This document shows positions 36,643 to 44,763 of a stretch of 64,000 nt of DNA, piece after piece (the stretch's first letter is position 1; the number at the start of each line of letters is the position of its first letter). Both the position numbers and the translations under genes were made by a program. The notes below the pieces were generated by a model that was not told the DNA's origin, did no database searches, and saw nothing but the letters and a program-made list of their open reading frames with translations. Origin of the DNA: WLMZ01 sp037139095 (GTDB taxonomy: Bacteria; Actinomycetota; Acidimicrobiia; Acidimicrobiales; Ilumatobacteraceae); the NCBI GenBank assembly GCA_037139095.1, contig JBAXHD010000004.1, positions 49,385 through 113,384 on the forward strand. The letters are read 5' to 3'.

Positions 36643-39008
36643 CAGAACCGACCTGCTGTGTTGCTGCCAGCAAAGCTGCGCTTACGTTCGCGTTCGCTGA
36701 GCATGGTGCCGATGGGAAGCAGCGGACGCGGGCCGCCCGGGGCCTTGTGCCAGTCTTCGACGAGCCAACCACGCTTGCGCGCGATTGCCGCCAAGCGGGT
36801 TTCGGGGTTTACCGCAACGGGGAATCCGACGCACTCGAGTAGGGGCAAATCGCTGGTGCTGTCTGCGTAGGCAACCGACTCTTCGAGGAGTAGTCCTTCG
36901 GCCTTGCAATAGTCGGCGAGCACCTGCGCACGCGTCTCGCCCGTGGGCGGCACTTTGGCGAGTTCGCCGCTGTAGGTACCATCAGGGCGCACAGTCATTT
37001 CGGCTGCGATGATCTCGTCGAACAACGGCTTCAGGCCAGCCACAGCAAAGTCGAGTGCTCCGGTGATGAGCACGGTGCGGTGACCAAGAGCGCGGTGTTC
37101 GCGCACCCTGCGGATGCCCGCCGGAAAGCTCTTGGTGACGATGAGTTGAGTGAAGAGATCTTTGGAGTCTTCGTCGATTTGAGCGACGGGAGCATTCTCG
37201 TATCGACGGTAGAAGTAGCGCAGGAAATCGGCGCGGTCTTTGCGGTCCATGCTGCTGAGGCCGGGAGCCTGAGCAAATGTGCGGAGTACATAACGCATGC
37301 GCTCGGGCATGTTGAGTCGACGCGTAGCGAGGTACGAAAAGCTCTCGACAACGTTGCTTGAGATCAAGGTGTTCTCGAGATCGAACGCTGCCACGTGACG
37401 CTCGGGCGACAACACGTTGCGGCGCATGCGCTCGGGCCGGTCGTTGCGGTTCTTGCCCGGTGTTGATTTCACGCGAGCGTGCGCAACCACCGAGGGAAGA
37501 TGAATGGTGGTGACGTAGGTGGTCCAGTCGACCGAGCGCGGGTCACAGTTGAACGTGGCCTGATCGTGTGCAGACAACGAGTTCCAGACCGACATGAGGT
37601 TGTCGACCTGATAGATCGCTTCGCACTCGGTGTAGAGGCCGTACAGCTGCACGTACTCGTACGCTCGCTCGATGTCTTGCTTGCGCTCGTCGAGCTTGGC
37701 TGCCCATGTGGCTTGCGTGCCACGCAACGGAAGCATCTGCAGAACCTGCTCGGCGCGAGTGGCCACAGATTTGGCGCGCTTGAGTTGCTGCTGCACTTTG
37801 CCGCGTGCAGGGAACTGCCATTCGGGTACAACGATGGGTTGGCCCTCGGGGTCGTAGAGCGGATGCTCGGTGAACCACGCTCGCACGTTGTCGACAAGCA
37901 GTTTGTACTTCAGCGGATTGATGCCGCCGCTGGCTACTTGGGTAATTCGCGGGGCCCGCTCGGGGCCCATGGCGGCAACGGCGATGATTGCGGCAACAAC
38001 GATGTCTACGGGGATGACGTCGACAGTTCCTTCGGGCACACCGGGGAACTGGGTGAGCAATCCGCGGGCATAACTGATGATGACTGGCTCGGCCATGCGG
38101 AAACCGCGGATCCAACCGGGACGCGGTTCTTGCAGCGCGGACTCGATGATCGATGGCCGAACGATGCTGACGGGCACGTTGCCCTTGGTCTCCATCAACG
38201 CTTGTTCGCCGAGGGCTTTGGTGTAGGCGTAGGCGTCGGGCCATCCAATGCTGGCGGCACGAGCGCGGCCGGCTTCAACGAGTTCGTCGGTGCACCACTT
38301 CTCGCGAATGTGTTCGGTCTTGGCCGCCAGCGCCGGAGCGCCTGCGGCGCCGAGTTCTTTGCGTGCGTCTTCACGGAAGCTGCGCAGCTTGTCGGGTTGG
38401 CGGCTTGCCGCTTCGGTATCGCTGCGCAAACGCCGTGATGCGTCAACCTCTTTGCGCCAGCTGAGACCAAGGTCGAACGGGCCTTCGCTCACGAGTTCTT
38501 CAGGAGCGTTGCCGCGACGATTGCCGGCCACGTAGCACGTGCTGACCGCAACCAGGTGAGGGGTCACGTTGAGCTTGTTGAGTGTCTGAGCGACACGAGT
38601 AGGGCCGAGCAGGTTGATCTCGACAGCGGTGTCGAGCGGCGAGTCGAAGGCCACGGCAGCGGCTGAGTGAATGACCACATTGCACGTTGCCAGCGTTGCC
38701 AGATCGGCATCGTTGAGTCCGAGTCCGTCGGTACTGACATCGCCGTTGATCGTGACCACCCGGCGTTCGAGCATCGCATCGAATGTCTCGCCGGTAGATC
38801 GCAGTTCTTCTTTGAGGCGGTCGAACGCATCGTTCTTGAAGATCTCGCGACGTGCTCGCTCGGCGGCGCCACGCTTGCCGCCACGGATGAGTAACACCAG
38901 TTGGCAGTCGGGCACGCTGCGTAGCAAACGCTCGACCAGAGCGGTTCCGACGAAGCCCGTAGAGCCCGTAATGGCGATGCGCTTGCCGGCCAACTGCTCA
39001 GCAATCAT
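36642..39008 (-). CDS. acyl-CoA reductase-like (male-sterility/SDR) domain fused to HAD-IB hydrolase
   Basis: A 788-residue two-domain protein. The N-terminal part is an extended SDR of the fatty acyl reductase type: TGSTGFVG (14-21), NLLGPTRVAQ, and catalytic Tyr260/Lys264 in YAYTK. After a linker (about 380-530) comes a HAD-IB domain: FDLENTLIS (Asp543; the second acid is Glu545 instead of Asp), TVLITGALDFAV and ADSTSDLPLLE. This order is known from actinobacterial lipid loci. It heads the minus-strand operon and is divergent from TetR. I infer reduction of an acyl thioester plus phosphate removal or transfer; neither substrate is known. Confidence 0.82.
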   Translation of the reverse strand: MIAEQLAGKRIAITGSTGFVGTALVERLLRSVPDCQLVLLIRGGKRGAAERARREIFKNDAFDRLKEELRSTGETFDAMLERRVVTINGDVSTDGLGLNDADLATLATCNVVIHSAAAVAFDSPLDTAVEINLLGPTRVAQTLNKLNVTPHLVAVSTCYVAGNRRGNAPEELVSEGPFDLGLSWRKEVDASRRLRSDTEAASRQPDKLRSFREDARKELGAAGAPALAAKTEHIREKWCTDELVEAGRARAASIGWPDAYAYTKALGEQALMETKGNVPVSIVRPSIIESALQEPRPGWIRGFRMAEPVIISYARGLLTQFPGVPEGTVDVIPVDIVVAAIIAVAAMGPERAPRITQVASGGINPLKYKLLVDNVRAWFTEHPLYDPEGQPIVVPEWQFPARGKVQQQLKRAKSVATRAEQVLQMLPLRGTQATWAAKLDERKQDIERAYEYVQLYGLYTECEAIYQVDNLMSVWNSLSAHDQATFNCDPRSVDWTTYVTTIHLPSVVAHARVKSTPGKNRNDRPERMRRNVLSPERHVAAFDLENTLISSNVVESFSYLATRRLNMPERMRYVLRTFAQAPGLSSMDRKDRADFLRYFYRRYENAPVAQIDEDSKDLFTQLIVTKSFPAGIRRVREHRALGHRTVLITGALDFAVAGLKPLFDEIIAAEMTVRPDGTYSGELAKVPPTGETRAQVLADYCKAEGLLLEESVAYADSTSDLPLLECVGFPVAVNPETRLAAIARKRGWLVEDWHKAPGGPRPLLPIGTMLSERERKRSFAGSNTAGRF

Positions 39009-39020
39009 GGCGTTTGGGCT

Positions 39021-39038
39021 CCGTGATCGTTTTCACGG
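39021..39038. promoter_or_regulatory. inverted repeat CCGTGA-N6-TCACGG
   Basis: CCGTGA (39021-39026) and TCACGG (39033-39038) are perfect complements six bases apart, in the 5' leader of the acyl reductase operon and eight bases from the palindrome at 39046. It could be a second operator or a leader hairpin. Confidence 0.4.
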
Positions 39039-39045
39039 TCACTTT

Positions 39046-39061
39046 TCTACCATATGGTAGA
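39046..39061. promoter_or_regulatory. TetR operator candidate (perfect 16-bp palindrome)
   Basis: TCTACCATATGGTAGA is a perfect palindrome. It lies five bases before the TetR start codon and 38 bases from the divergent acyl reductase start. Position, size and symmetry are those of an autoregulatory TetR operator controlling both directions. Confidence 0.7.
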
Positions 39062-39066
39062 CAGCG

Positions 39067-39666
39067 ATGGTAACCCGACGTGGCATGACCCGATCAGCGA
39101 TCCTTGAAGCCAGCGTCGATCTGTTCGGCAGCCGTGGTTTTTCGGCTGTGTCGCTCGACGACATCGCCGGCGTCGTTGGTGTTGCCAAGCAGACCGTTCT
39201 GTATTGGTTTCCTTCAAAAGACGAACTGCTCGATGCTGTGCTCGAGCAGACGGCGCTTGAACTCGCTGCAGTGATCGAGGCCGCAGTGCGCGCTGCCCCT
39301 GACGAACCTCTGGCTCGAATTGAGGCAGTGATCAAAGCGGTGCTGCGCCCTGCCGTTCGTCGTCCGGCGTTGTTGGGGTTGGTGCGCGAAGTGTCGCGGC
39401 TTTCGCCAGCGCACGCGGCGCGTCTCACTGATCAAGTGCGGCCATTCGTGCGACGGGCCACCGACTACCTCAGCGACGAAATGGCAAATGGCCGCTTACG
39501 AGTAGCCGACCCCGGTCTAGTAGTGGCGCTTGCCTATGCGACGGTTACGGGTATCGCTACCGAGCCAACGGCATTGCGCGCGGTCGAGTGGCAGGCCACA
39601 ACAACGGGTCTGCGTCGTCTGCGTCGCGAACTCACCGAGTTTCTGCTCGCCGCGCTGCGCCCCTAA
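39067..39666 (+). CDS. TetR-family transcriptional regulator
   Basis: A 199-residue repressor-type protein. The helix-turn-helix is at residues 8-55: RSAILEASVDLFGSRGFSAV, SLDDIAGVVGVAKQTVLYWF, PSKDELLDAVLE. The rest is a helical ligand-binding domain without a recognised subfamily. It sits divergent from the acyl reductase operon and directly downstream of the 16-bp palindrome, so it probably represses that operon and itself and responds to an acyl or alcohol metabolite (inference). The very short 5' region after the palindrome means bound repressor would also block its own ribosome site region. Confidence 0.9.
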   Translation: MVTRRGMTRSAILEASVDLFGSRGFSAVSLDDIAGVVGVAKQTVLYWFPSKDELLDAVLEQTALELAAVIEAAVRAAPDEPLARIEAVIKAVLRPAVRRPALLGLVREVSRLSPAHAARLTDQVRPFVRRATDYLSDEMANGRLRVADPGLVVALAYATVTGIATEPTALRAVEWQATTTGLRRLRRELTEFLLAALRP

Positions 39667-39682
39667 GTCGGCCCACATTTCC

Positions 39683-39743
39683 CTTCAACAAACGGTTTGT
39701 TGAAGACACTTGGTTGGGGGTTGACCTGAAGTCTTCAACAAAC
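39683..39743. repeat. three copies of CTTCAACAAAC in +/-/+ orientation
   Basis: CTTCAACAAAC at 39683-39693, its complement GTTTGTTGAAG at 39695-39705 (one base between, a 23-bp palindrome), and CTTCAACAAAC again at 39733-39743. Copies two and three extend to a 13-bp inverted repeat (GTTTGTTGAAGAC and GTCTTCAACAAAC, 23 bases apart). The middle copy can pair with either neighbour, giving mutually exclusive hairpins. It lies in the 135-bp gap between convergent tetR and ddl; no T tract is present. Confidence 0.75.
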
Positions 39744-39756
39744 CTAGGCAGGTGCG

Positions 39757-39801
39757 CGTTTGAGGTGGAGGAGGAAGCGAGGGCGGAGAGTGCGGGGCGG
39801 G
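39757..39801 (-). terminator. C-rich, G-poor tract after ddl (possible Rho site)
   Basis: Directly downstream of the ddl stop, the ddl-sense strand is pyrimidine-rich with many C and few G. This composition suits a Rho-utilisation site, which would explain termination where no T-tract hairpin is seen. Composition is the only evidence. Confidence 0.3.
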
Positions 39802-40875
39802 TTAGTGCTTGGTGTTGCGGCGGCGTCGGCGGTGACGGTCGATGGCGAGCTCAATGAGAGCGTCGACCAACGCCGGATACGTCAAGCCGGTGCTTTGCCA
39901 CATCTTGGGGTACATCGAGATCGGGGTGAAGCCGGGCATCGTGTTGACCTCGTTGATGAGGAAGCCTCTGCCGTTGGACTCGAGGAAGAAGTCGACCCGG
40001 GCGAGCCCTTCGCAACGCAATGCGGTGAACACCTGCAGAGCGAGTGCGCGCACCGCTTCGGTCTGCTCGGCGCTGAGCGGAGCCGGGATGATGAGCTGTG
40101 CTCCATCGTCGATGTATTTGTCTTCGTAGTCGTAGAACTCGTTGCCCGGCACGATCTCGCCCGGCACGCTGGCGCGGGTCTCGAGATTGCCGAGCACTGC
40201 AACTTCGATTTCGCGACCGTTGATCGCCTCTTCGATAACGATCCACTCGTCGTAACCAAGCGCATGATCGACAGCTGCGATGAGTTCGTCGATGGTGGTG
40301 GCTTTTGTTACGCCGACCGATGAGCCCATGTTCGATGGCTTTACGAAAACAGGAAGTCCGAGCGTGTTTGCGATCTCTGCGAGCCGAGCGGAAGTGACCT
40401 CGTGCTCGCGCAAGCTGACCCAGCGCGCCTGCGGAATCTGATGGTAGGCAAGCACCTCTTTAGCTATGGCCTTGTCCATGCTGACCGCTGAGCCGAGCAC
40501 ACCGCTGCCCACAAACGGCACGTCCATCAACTCGAGCAAACCTTGAACCGTGCCGTCTTCGCCGAGGGGGCCGTGCAGCAATGGCATCACAACAACTGCT
40601 CCGTTGCGAAGCGCATCGGTGAGCATCGGCGTGGGGGACAAGTTGTCGCCAGCGGCTTCGAGTCGATCGGGAAGCGCATCGGCGCCTTTGTTGAGAGCCG
40701 CGAGAGCGGCAGTGGCGAGGTGCCACTGGCCTTCGCGGTCGATGCCGACAGGTGTGATGCGATAGCGAGTCTGATCCACGGCGCGAAGTACATGAGTTGC
40801 GGTGACACAGCTGACATCGTGCTCGGCAGACTGACCGCCGAAGATCACGATGAGGTTGATACGGTCGTCGGCCAT
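39802..40875 (-). CDS. ddl: D-alanine--D-alanine ligase
   Basis: ATP-grasp ligase making D-Ala-D-Ala for peptidoglycan. The 357 residues show the N-terminal FGGQSAEHDVSC, the dimer/substrate region LHGPLGEDGTVQGLLE, ATP-binding VKPSNMGSSVGV, the D-Ala loop region YDYEDKY and the Mg site GFLINEVNTMPGFT. The tail is very basic (HRRRRRNTKH). Tyr in the YDYEDKY loop is consistent with D-Ala-D-Ala rather than D-lactate specificity, though this is not decisive. It is divergent from murF, the next enzyme to use its product. Confidence 0.95.
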   Translation of the reverse strand: MADDRINLIVIFGGQSAEHDVSCVTATHVLRAVDQTRYRITPVGIDREGQWHLATAALAALNKGADALPDRLEAAGDNLSPTPMLTDALRNGAVVVMPLLHGPLGEDGTVQGLLELMDVPFVGSGVLGSAVSMDKAIAKEVLAYHQIPQARWVSLREHEVTSARLAEIANTLGLPVFVKPSNMGSSVGVTKATTIDELIAAVDHALGYDEWIVIEEAINGREIEVAVLGNLETRASVPGEIVPGNEFYDYEDKYIDDGAQLIIPAPLSAEQTEAVRALALQVFTALRCEGLARVDFFLESNGRGFLINEVNTMPGFTPISMYPKMWQSTGLTYPALVDALIELAIDRHRRRRRNTKH

Positions 40876-40952
40876 CCCGCAACGGTAGCCGTCGCCGCAG
40901 GGTGACCACGGGCAACCGCTCGCGCCGCCGCTGTCACTACTACGGTACGGAC

Positions 40953-42245
40953 ATGCGTTTCATGGCGAGCGATGTAGCCCGCGCCACTGGTGGCACACTT
41001 TTCGGACCCGATGTAGCCCTCGATGGTGTCGCATTCGATAGCCGCAATCTGAGGCCGGGTCAGCTCTTTGTAGCACTCGTAGCTGAACGTGATGGCCATG
41101 AGTTCATCACGTCGGCAGTGAGCAACGGGGCGCCTGCTTATCTGTCGCAGCGCGAGCCTGGGTCGGGCACCGCGGTGGTTGTGGCCGATACAGCAGCAGC
41201 CTTGATGCGCCTTGCCACATGGGCGCGGCAGCGACTCACTGCTCAGGTGGTAGGTATCACCGGTTCTGTAGGCAAGACAAGCACTAAGGACCTTGCCCGC
41301 GCTGCGCTGAGCGCAGGGCTGCGAACATCGGCCAACGAAAAGAGCTTCAACAACGAGACTGGTCTGCCCGTCACCATCTTGAACTCGCCCGATGACACCG
41401 AGGCGTTGGTGCTTGAGATGGGCATGCGCGGCTTCGGCGAGATTGCCCGCCTATGCGCGATTGGGCAACCCACCATTGGTGTCGTCACGCGTGTCGCTGA
41501 GGCGCACACCGAACTGGTTGGCGGTGTTGAGGGCGTGGCCCGCGCGAAGAGCGAACTCGTCACCGCTTTGCCTGTCAATGGCCTTGCTGTGCTGAACGCC
41601 GACGATCACCGTGTGCTGGCGATGAAGTCACTTGCGCCGTGTCGAGTACTCACGTTCGGTAGATCTGCCGGTGCCGATGTGCGCATCGACAACCTTGTGC
41701 TCGACGACCTTGCTCGGGCGCGATTCGACCTGCACACGCCGTGGGGCACGGCCGCTGTGCAGTTGGCCGTGAGTGGCGAACATATGGCTGCAAATGCAGC
41801 CGGCGCGGTTGCGGTGGCTACATCATGTGGAGTGACTCTCGAAGCCGCGGCCGCAGCGGTTGGTCGCGCGCAGCTGTCTCCATGGCGAATGGAAATCAAG
41901 CGAAGTGCATCGGGAGCCATTGTGATCAACGATGCCTACAACGCGAACCCCGAGTCGATGCGCGCAGCGATTGAGACGTTGGTGTCACTGCGAGTAAGCG
42001 GCCGCCGTGTTGCGGTGTTGGGCGTGATGGCCGAGCTTGCCGATCCGGTAGCCGACCACGCGGCCATTGCCCAGTTGTTACGCGAGCACAACATCGAGCT
42101 GATTTCGGTTGGCACCGACAATTACGGCGTGGCAGCGCGAGGCGACGCCGAAGCGGTACTTGCTTCACTCGCCAGCGACGACGCCGTTCTCATCAAAGGA
42201 AGTCGAGTTGCGGGGCTCGAGCGACTGGCCGGCCTCGTCGTCTAG
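40953..42245 (+). CDS. murF: UDP-N-acetylmuramoyl-tripeptide--D-alanyl-D-alanine ligase
   Basis: Adds D-Ala-D-Ala to the UDP-MurNAc-tripeptide. The 430 residues begin MRFMASDVARATGGTLFG; a GTG 51 bases upstream is rejected because the added residues do not look like MurF. Motifs: DSRNLRPGQLFVAL (UDP part), ITGSVGKTSTKDL (P-loop), NNETGLPVTIL, LEMGMRGFGEI and NDAYNANPESMRAA. It faces ddl over a 77-bp gap, outside the usual dcw cluster. Its last 81 bases overlap the convergent MFS gene. Confidence 0.94.
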   Translation: MRFMASDVARATGGTLFGPDVALDGVAFDSRNLRPGQLFVALVAERDGHEFITSAVSNGAPAYLSQREPGSGTAVVVADTAAALMRLATWARQRLTAQVVGITGSVGKTSTKDLARAALSAGLRTSANEKSFNNETGLPVTILNSPDDTEALVLEMGMRGFGEIARLCAIGQPTIGVVTRVAEAHTELVGGVEGVARAKSELVTALPVNGLAVLNADDHRVLAMKSLAPCRVLTFGRSAGADVRIDNLVLDDLARARFDLHTPWGTAAVQLAVSGEHMAANAAGAVAVATSCGVTLEAAAAAVGRAQLSPWRMEIKRSASGAIVINDAYNANPESMRAAIETLVSLRVSGRRVAVLGVMAELADPVADHAAIAQLLREHNIELISVGTDNYGVAARGDAEAVLASLASDDAVLIKGSRVAGLERLAGLVV

Positions 42246-43496
42246 CAGCATGCCGGTTGGTCGGCGAATGAGATCGGCCCACCAACTGAGCACGACCGCA
42301 GAGACCACGCTGATGAAGAGAACGGGCCGAGGGCCGAAGCGGTCGACAACCGGACCAAACGCAAGTGCACCAAGTGTGACGGTGCCACCGAACGCCATAA
42401 ACCACAGCGACATCACGCGGGCGCGTTCGTGATCGCGCATGTTGGTTTGGAAGACCGTGACCATGGGGGTCACTGCCATGAAGTAGAAGAAGCCGAGCAG
42501 GAATCCCGTGGGGATGGCGAGCAGTGGACCAGTGGCTAAGGCGAAGCCGGCCATGCTGAGCGCGAAGCCGCGAAAGGCAAACACGATGAGCTTGCGGCGG
42601 TCGAATCGAATGAGCACCGAACCGCAAGCGAGGCCGCCGAGGCAAGCGCCGAGTCCCCATGTGGCATACAGCCATTTATACATGGCGCCGCTTGAGTCGA
42701 TGCCGAAATTGAGTCGAGCAATCGATGGGAACAGGCTCACGTAGGGCAGGCAGAGAAAGGAGAAGGCCGTCATCGCCAGCAGCATCCGTGACAGCACGCC
42801 GCGTTGACGAGCGATGCGAATGCCAACGAGCAACTTCTGCATACCGCGCTCGACGGACTGACTCTTTACGTGGGGGATGACGATCACTGCGATTGCAGCG
42901 ACAGCGAACAGATATGTGGCTGCGTTGATCACGAAGATTTGCGGCACCGTGACGCCAAAGCCGATGAGAGCCGCCGCGAGAGCGGGCCCGATAACGCGTG
43001 AACCGTTGAGCATCACCGAGTTGAGGCTGAGCGCCCCGGGCAGATCTTCCTTATTGAGCAGCAGCGGGATAGAGGCCTGCATCGCGGGTGCGCCCAATGC
43101 GTTGAAGATGCCGATGGCCAGCTGTACCGCGAAGATGGCCCACAACGAAGAGTCGCGAGCGATGAGAAATGCGATGGCGACTGCGAAGACCATTTGCATT
43201 GCTTGGTTCGTGATGAGCCAAGGCCGGCGCGGGAAGCGATCGGCTAACACTCCGCCCGGAATAGACAACAGCAGCAGCGGTCCGAGTTGAGCAAAGCCCA
43301 TGATGGCGACCCAGGTGGCCTTGTGGGTGCGGGCGTCGATGTAGGCGGGCAGCGCAAGGTTCTGCATCCATGTGCCGATGTTGCTGGCGAACAGGCCGAT
43401 CCAGATGATGCGAAAGTCCCGATAGCCAAATGCCGCGCGGGCAGAGCCGGCACGAGCTTTTGATTTTGTTGTGCGCTCGGAGACAGAGGTGGGCAT
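42165..43496 (-). CDS. MFS transporter (MFS_3/EntS-like exporter)
   Basis: A 443-residue major facilitator with about 12 hydrophobic segments. The opening ALPAYIDARTHKATWVAI and the loop GVLADRFPRRPWLI between helices 2 and 3 (GxLADRxxRR) are typical of the drug/siderophore-exporter group. The second half has RFDRRKLIVFAF. The C-terminal 27 residues overlap the murF 3' end on the other strand. The substrate is unknown, and neighbours do not suggest one. Confidence 0.87.
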   Translation of the reverse strand: MPTSVSERTTKSKARAGSARAAFGYRDFRIIWIGLFASNIGTWMQNLALPAYIDARTHKATWVAIMGFAQLGPLLLLSIPGGVLADRFPRRPWLITNQAMQMVFAVAIAFLIARDSSLWAIFAVQLAIGIFNALGAPAMQASIPLLLNKEDLPGALSLNSVMLNGSRVIGPALAAALIGFGVTVPQIFVINAATYLFAVAAIAVIVIPHVKSQSVERGMQKLLVGIRIARQRGVLSRMLLAMTAFSFLCLPYVSLFPSIARLNFGIDSSGAMYKWLYATWGLGACLGGLACGSVLIRFDRRKLIVFAFRGFALSMAGFALATGPLLAIPTGFLLGFFYFMAVTPMVTVFQTNMRDHERARVMSLWFMAFGGTVTLGALAFGPVVDRFGPRPVLFISVVSAVVLSWWADLIRRPTGMLLDDEAGQSLEPRNSTSFDENGVVAGE

Positions 43497-43585
43497 CGGC
43501 TTCTACCGGTTAGGTGGCCTGCTGATTGTAGTTGGGCGCGGCTCAATAGCCCGGTGATGAGGTGCCCCGCGCGCTGGTCGTCAGT

Positions 43586-43607
43586 GCTGGTCTGTTGTCA
43601 CACCAGC
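43586..43607. other. hairpin in the MFS/LLM gap
   Basis: GCTGGT (43586-43591) and ACCAGC (43602-43607) form a 6-bp stem with a 10-base loop in the 148-bp gap 43497-43644. It lies after the LLM gene stop on the minus strand and could end that transcript. Nothing else is recognised in this gap. Confidence 0.3.
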
Positions 43608-43644
43608 GTGTGGTCGGCTCGGTGTTCGCTCAGGGTGAGCCGGG

Positions 43645-44682
43645 TCAGGAACCAAGGATCAAGTCGGCATACAGAGGGAGTACCTGCTGCGGTCCGCTTA
43701 CGAGGAATGTAGTGATACACGTCTGCTTCCAGAGTTGCAGCTCGTCTTTGATCTTGGCTGGTGGCCCAACGAGCGCGACATCTTCGACCATCGCCAGCGG
43801 AATCGCTGCGGCTGCTTCTTGCTTCTTGCCTTGCAGGTAGAGGTCTTGCACTTTGAGCGCCACATCTTCGTAGCCCATGCGGGCAAAGAGTTCGAAGTGG
43901 AAGTTTGCGCCGCGTGCACCCATGCCGCCGGCGTAGAGAGCGAGGAACGGACGAACGAGGTCGGCGCACTGCTCGACGTTGTCGCCTGGAACGATCATCA
44001 CCGTAGATGCGATCTCGAAGCGGTCGGCCTTTGTGGGATCGCCGCTGGCCGCGAAGCCCTTGGCTAAGCAGTCGCGATAGAAGGCGTCTTCCTTGGGGCT
44101 AAAGAACAGCGGCAGCCATCCGTCGCAAATTTCGGCAGCAAGCGCCACGTTCTTGGGGCCCTCGGCTCCGAGGAAGATGGGGATCTCCTTGCGCAGAGGA
44201 TGAATGGTGCTCTTTAGCGGCTTGCCGATGCCTGCGCCACCTTCGAACGGCATGTTGTAAAACTCTCCGTGGTGATTCACGGGTTCTTCACGCTTGATGA
44301 TTGAACGCACGATCTCGATGTACTCGCGGGTGCGAGCCAACGGCTTGGGATACGGCTGGCCGTACCATCCCTCAACCACCTGTGGGCCGCTGGCCCCCAG
44401 GCCAAGAATGAATCGACCTCCGCTGAGGTGATCGAGTGTCATCGCTGCCATTGCCGTAGCTGCGGGAGTACGCGCGCTCATTTGAGTGATGGCAGTGCCG
44501 AGCTTCACGGTTGAGGTGTGTGCGCCCCACCACGCAAGTGGGGTGAGGCAATCGCTGCCGTAGGCCTCGGCGGTCCAGATGCTGTCGAAGCCGAGCCGCT
44601 CTGCTTCTTTGATTGCGTCGAGCGCGCCAGCGGGCGGGCCGCTACCCCAGTAACCGGTGTTGTAGCCAAGCTTGATTGTCAT
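43645..44682 (-). CDS. LLM-class F420-dependent oxidoreductase
   Basis: Luciferase-like TIM-barrel oxidoreductase, 345 residues. The start MTIKLGYNTGYWG, then AERLGFDSIWTAEAYGSDC, VKLGTAITQMSARTPA and GGRFILGLGASGPQVVEGWYG follow the pattern of actinobacterial F420-dependent enzymes of this class. The ATG at 44682 is preferred over one 27 bases upstream because the beta-1 strand starts at once. Substrate unknown; F420 use is inferred from the subfamily. It is divergent from the glycan operon by 81 bases. Confidence 0.85.
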   Translation of the reverse strand: MTIKLGYNTGYWGSGPPAGALDAIKEAERLGFDSIWTAEAYGSDCLTPLAWWGAHTSTVKLGTAITQMSARTPAATAMAAMTLDHLSGGRFILGLGASGPQVVEGWYGQPYPKPLARTREYIEIVRSIIKREEPVNHHGEFYNMPFEGGAGIGKPLKSTIHPLRKEIPIFLGAEGPKNVALAAEICDGWLPLFFSPKEDAFYRDCLAKGFAASGDPTKADRFEIASTVMIVPGDNVEQCADLVRPFLALYAGGMGARGANFHFELFARMGYEDVALKVQDLYLQGKKQEAAAAIPLAMVEDVALVGPPAKIKDELQLWKQTCITTFLVSGPQQVLPLYADLILGS

Positions 44683-44763
44683 GCCATGAACGGTAGCTCG
44701 GGTAGCCAACCCAGTTCTGCGTTACTGAGTTTCGAGAGGTTCCCGATCAAGTAGCTTCAGTGC

